This document shows positions 14,481 through 16,393 of a stretch of DNA of 16,393 bases, piece after piece (the stretch's first letter is position 1; the number at the start of each line of letters is the position of its first letter). The stretch is from positions 1 to 16,393 of the forward strand of contig CALBHZ010000020.1 of assembly GCA_937892815.1 (NCBI GenBank), given 5' to 3'. The notes under the pieces are model-generated. The model was given only the letters and a program-made list of their open reading frames with translations, was not told the origin of the DNA and made no database searches. A program made the position numbers and the translations under genes. The DNA is from an uncultured archaeon. Its GTDB lineage: Archaea > Thermoproteota > Nitrososphaeria > Conexivisphaerales > CALBHZ01.

Positions 14481-14909
14481 CTAAATTATCATAGTTGCAA
14501 TGCTTGCAATTCTCGGCCAACGCTCCGCCGCCTCGGCCGCTACAGGTCCTCTTATATCGGTTCCTTTGAGATCACCCTCAGGAGTTATTAGAACTGCTGC
14601 ATTATCCTCGAAGGAGACTCTTACGCCGCTAACTCTTCTAATTGGATACTTTTGTCTTATTAAGACCGCAGGAAACACCTGTTTCCTTAACTGAGGAGGT
14701 CCTTTTTTAACCACGACTATTATTTGATCTCCTACGGAAGCGGCGGGAAGCCTCCGCAATCTACCCTTATACCTCGCTACCTGTATAACTTTCAAAGTCT
14801 TAGCTCCTGTATTATCTGCACAGTTTATTACAGCGCTTACGGGAATCGCTCTAGTTATATAAGGCTTATACTCCTCGACACCCTTAGCAGAAACGGCTCT
14901 GGAAGACAT
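14481..14909 (-). CDS. rpl14: 50S ribosomal protein uL14 (L14)
   Basis: About 142 residues, a five-stranded barrel protein of the intersubunit face. The conserved block INCADNTGAKTLKVIQV is followed by GDQIIVVVKKGPPQLRKQVF and VSFEDNAAVLITPEGDLKGT. ATG at 14909 is preferred because GGTGA lies six bases upstream; GTG at 14915, overlapping the uS17 stop, would add two residues but sits against the ribosome site. Confidence 0.95.
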   Translation of the reverse strand: MSSRAVSAKGVEEYKPYITRAIPVSAVINCADNTGAKTLKVIQVARYKGRLRRLPAASVGDQIIVVVKKGPPQLRKQVFPAVLIRQKYPIRRVSGVRVSFEDNAAVLITPEGDLKGTDIRGPVAAEAAERWPRIASIATMII

Positions 14910-14911
14910 GG

Positions 14912-15238
14912 TCACTCACCCTTCTTTCCCAACACTACGAAGCTTACGCTTTTAGCCAGAGGACGACATTCGCCAATTATTACCTTAGTCCCAACTTCAA
15001 CATCTATGCATGGAGGAAGATACGCGTGTATTTTACTCCTTCTCTTTTCATATCTCATATACTTCTTTATGTAGTGGTAGTATTCTCTTTCGACTACTAC
15101 CATTTTCTTAGCTCTATTACTGACTACCTTTCCCTCTAGCAACTTACCTCTAACTGAGAGATGTCCATGCCACGGACATCTCTCATCATCACAAGCTCTC
15201 TTAGGAGGCTCTATTCCTTCTATACCAATGTTTTTCAC
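14912..15238 (-). CDS. rps17: 30S ribosomal protein uS17 (S17)
   Basis: The 108-residue protein has the archaeal N-terminal motif CDDERCPWHGHL (16-27) and the OB-fold core GKLLEGKVVSNRAKKMVVVE with YHYIKKYMRYEKRRSKIHAY, matching archaeal and eukaryotic (S11) forms. It binds 16S rRNA early in assembly. The start is GTG at 15238, overlapping the Rpp29 stop by four bases; GGTGGTGA lies seven bases upstream. Confidence 0.95.
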   Translation of the reverse strand: MKNIGIEGIEPPKRACDDERCPWHGHLSVRGKLLEGKVVSNRAKKMVVVEREYYHYIKKYMRYEKRRSKIHAYLPPCIDVEVGTKVIIGECRPLAKSVSFVVLGKKGE

Positions 15239-15462
15239 GGATCTTTCACCACCCTATCCCACGGTCTCAACATTACCGTACTACCATGGACTTTGTATTT
15301 TCCGTTTACAAGGAAGATCGTTCCTCTTTTAGGAACCTTTAACCTCCTACCCTTTCCGTCACGAATCCAGAACATATTTTTGGTTTCATATACTATCTCT
15401 CCTCTTATCCCTTTGTAGGGTTCGGATAATACTTCAACTTTGTCGCCTATCCAGATGCTCAT
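15235..15462 (-). CDS. rnp1: RNase P protein subunit Rpp29 (Pop4/Rnp1)
   Basis: A 75-residue single Sm-like barrel protein. GDKVEVLSEPYKGIRGEIVY near the N-terminus and the strands around KRGTIFLVNGKYKVHGSTVM match the Rpp29 family. With Rpp21, Pop5 and Rpp30 it forms the archaeal RNase P protein set that removes 5' leaders from tRNAs. The gene overlaps both neighbours by four bases. Its place between uL29 and uS17 is common in archaea. The length is at the short end for the family, so it is nearly just the core barrel. Confidence 0.9.
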   Translation of the reverse strand: MSIWIGDKVEVLSEPYKGIRGEIVYETKNMFWIRDGKGRRLKVPKRGTIFLVNGKYKVHGSTVMLRPWDRVVKDP

Positions 15463-15665
15463 AACTTAACACCTCTTTCCCTTAAAACCGTCAGAATTCT
15501 AGCAATATTTCTCCTGACAACTTTAACTTTTCCTGATTCCTTTCCTATTATCCCTCTTGCTGAAAGCGTGTTCAATCTCAGTAGCTCCCTTCTTAACTCG
15601 ATGAGTTGTTCTATTAATTCCTTTGTATCTTTCTTCCTAAGCTCTTTAGCCTTTAGAACTGGCAC
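15459..15665 (-). CDS. rpl29: 50S ribosomal protein uL29 (L29)
   Basis: The 68-residue helical protein has KAKELRKKDTKELIEQLIEL and RRELLRLNTLSARG, the L29 pattern (eukaryotic L35), at the exit tunnel where nascent-chain factors dock. The start is GTG at 15665, with GGAGGTGA six bases upstream. It overlaps the end of the uS3 gene by 20 bases in another frame, and the Rpp29 start by four. No translation factor SUI1 gene lies between it and Rpp29, unlike in a number of other archaea. Confidence 0.94.
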   Translation of the reverse strand: MPVLKAKELRKKDTKELIEQLIELRRELLRLNTLSARGIIGKESGKVKVVRRNIARILTVLRERGVKL

Positions 15666-16275
15666 CTTCTTTCACCTCCTTAAGCTCCTCTTTAAGCTTA
15701 AATTCCTCCGGTATAGCATCTTTATACGCTATTCTCACCTTTATACCGTACATTCCCATCTTTAATAGGACATGTTTAACGGCCTCCTTCACAGCTATTT
15801 CCCTAATATGCCCGCTTTTAGGAACAATGCCTTCCCTGAACTTTTCAAAATGGGCACGTTCACTTCTTATCTTACCTGATACAACTATTTCACATCCTAA
15901 TGCACCGGCTCGCATTACGGAGTTTAAAGCGGACATTGCCGCCCTTCTGAAGGGAACGCCTCTTTGTACGGCATTTGCTATTCTTTGAGCAACTATTCTT
16001 GGATTTAGCTCGGGATTCGTAACTTCGATGACATTAACGGTTAAGTTATGAAGTTTAAATTTTTTAGATAAGATCTCCGTTAAATCACGAATTCCCGTTC
16101 CCTTTCTCCCTATTATTAAACCTGGTTTTAAAGCGTAAATATTTATCCTAGGTCCTGTGAGTAGTTTATCGATCTCAATTCCAGCAAATCCAGCATCAGC
16201 TAATCTTTCCTCTAAGAATTCTTCTATCTCAGCATACATAGATAGTCTGTTTAACACGGCTTTTACATACGACAT
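15646..16275 (-). CDS. rps3: 30S ribosomal protein uS3 (S3)
   Basis: The 209-residue protein has an N-terminal KH domain with GLIIGRKG (52-59) carrying the GxxG loop, and a C-terminal domain with RRAAMSALNSVMRAGALGCE and EIVVSGKIRSERAHFEKFRE. It lies in the small-subunit head at the mRNA entry site. ATG at 16275 has GGTGA seven bases upstream. The tail is rich in charged residues (KLKEELKEVKEG). Confidence 0.96.
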   Translation of the reverse strand: MSYVKAVLNRLSMYAEIEEFLEERLADAGFAGIEIDKLLTGPRINIYALKPGLIIGRKGTGIRDLTEILSKKFKLHNLTVNVIEVTNPELNPRIVAQRIANAVQRGVPFRRAAMSALNSVMRAGALGCEIVVSGKIRSERAHFEKFREGIVPKSGHIREIAVKEAVKHVLLKMGMYGIKVRIAYKDAIPEEFKLKEELKEVKEGASSKG

Positions 16276-16282
16276 GAAAGCC

Positions 16283-16393
16283 TCACCTCTCTTCTCCTAT
16301 TACCTCTATATGTACTAAAACTTTAAAATTGGGAGTGGATCTTCCAAATGCTCTAGGAAAATATTTCTTTATTTTACGTCCAGGATACGCTGC
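16283..16393 (-). CDS. rpl22: 50S ribosomal protein uL22 (L22), C-terminal part
   Basis: Only the last 36 residues are inside the window, in frame to the right edge: AAYPGRKIKKYFPRAFGRST then PNFKVLVHIEVIGEER and TGA. The segment PRAFGRSTP followed by a strand with HIE is the archaeal uL22 ending, which lines the exit tunnel. It ends seven bases before uS3, the usual order. Confidence 0.9.
   Translation of the reverse strand, partial: AAYPGRKIKKYFPRAFGRSTPNFKVLVHIEVIGEER

Noticed and set aside
1..16393. CRISPR array, insertion sequence, prophage or toxin-antitoxin pair
   Set aside because: I saw no regularly spaced direct repeats, no transposase-like motifs, no terminal inverted repeats and no paired small genes of that kind; almost all DNA is taken up by recognisable genes.

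Overview
The window is a piece of an archaeal chromosome. It carries the archaeal version of the S10/spc ribosomal protein cluster, including the archaea/eukaryote-type proteins eS4, eL19, eL32, Rpp29 and Cbf5. It also has a tRNA with a bulge-helix-loop intron in the anticodon loop, TATA-like promoters, and GGTGA-type ribosome binding sites. The protein-coding DNA is AT-rich, while the stems of the single tRNA are almost entirely G-C. That contrast suggests a thermophile with a low-GC genome. The gene content fits the TACK side of the Archaea better than Euryarchaeota, but I cannot name the lineage from sequence alone.

Right two thirds (5312-16393, all minus strand): a tight run of 22 genes, read from the right edge: uL22 (partial), uS3, uL29, Rpp29, uS17, uL14, uL24, eS4, uL5, uS14, uS8, uL6, eL32, eL19, uL18, uS5, uL30, uL15, secY, a DUF106/EMC3-like insertase, cytidylate kinase and cbf5. 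Gaps are a few bases at most and several genes overlap by four bases, so the run looks like one operon or a few. It joins ribosome building to tRNA and rRNA maturation (Rpp29, Cbf5) and membrane protein insertion (SecY, DUF106). The eL34, eL14 and adenylate kinase genes often found in this stretch in other archaea are absent, with no room for them.

Middle (3488-5276): an ArsB/NhaD-type ion transporter on the minus strand meets, tail to tail with a 2-base gap, a small winged-helix/zinc-ribbon protein on the plus strand. That small gene begins about 20 bases after a tRNA-Ser(GGA) gene with a very short (10-base) predicted intron, and has no visible promoter of its own. A near-palindromic TATA box at 3488-3506 lies between the tRNA and the divergent phosphohexomutase gene and could serve both.

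Left (1-3464, minus strand): a phosphomannomutase/phosphoglucomutase, a TauE/SafE exporter with its usual DUF1634 partner, a decayed membrane protein gene broken by stops and frameshifts (206-912), and the N-terminus of an aconitase X-type protein. The last is probably the phosphomevalonate dehydratase large subunit of the archaeal mevalonate pathway. A perfect 19-base palindrome containing a TATA-like core lies just upstream of it.

Start codons are strikingly non-ATG (about ten TTG and three GTG among 27 visible starts). Genes inside operons mostly carry GGTGA-like sites 5-7 bases before the start. The leading genes pmm, tauE and acnX lack one and have TATA-like boxes about 24-33 bases upstream, which implies leaderless or nearly leaderless mRNAs. 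I found no insertion sequence, CRISPR array, prophage or clear new multi-gene system. The notable points are the tRNA intron and its linkage to the regulator gene, the shared TATA box, the pseudogene, the palindromic promoter and the missing ribosomal protein genes.
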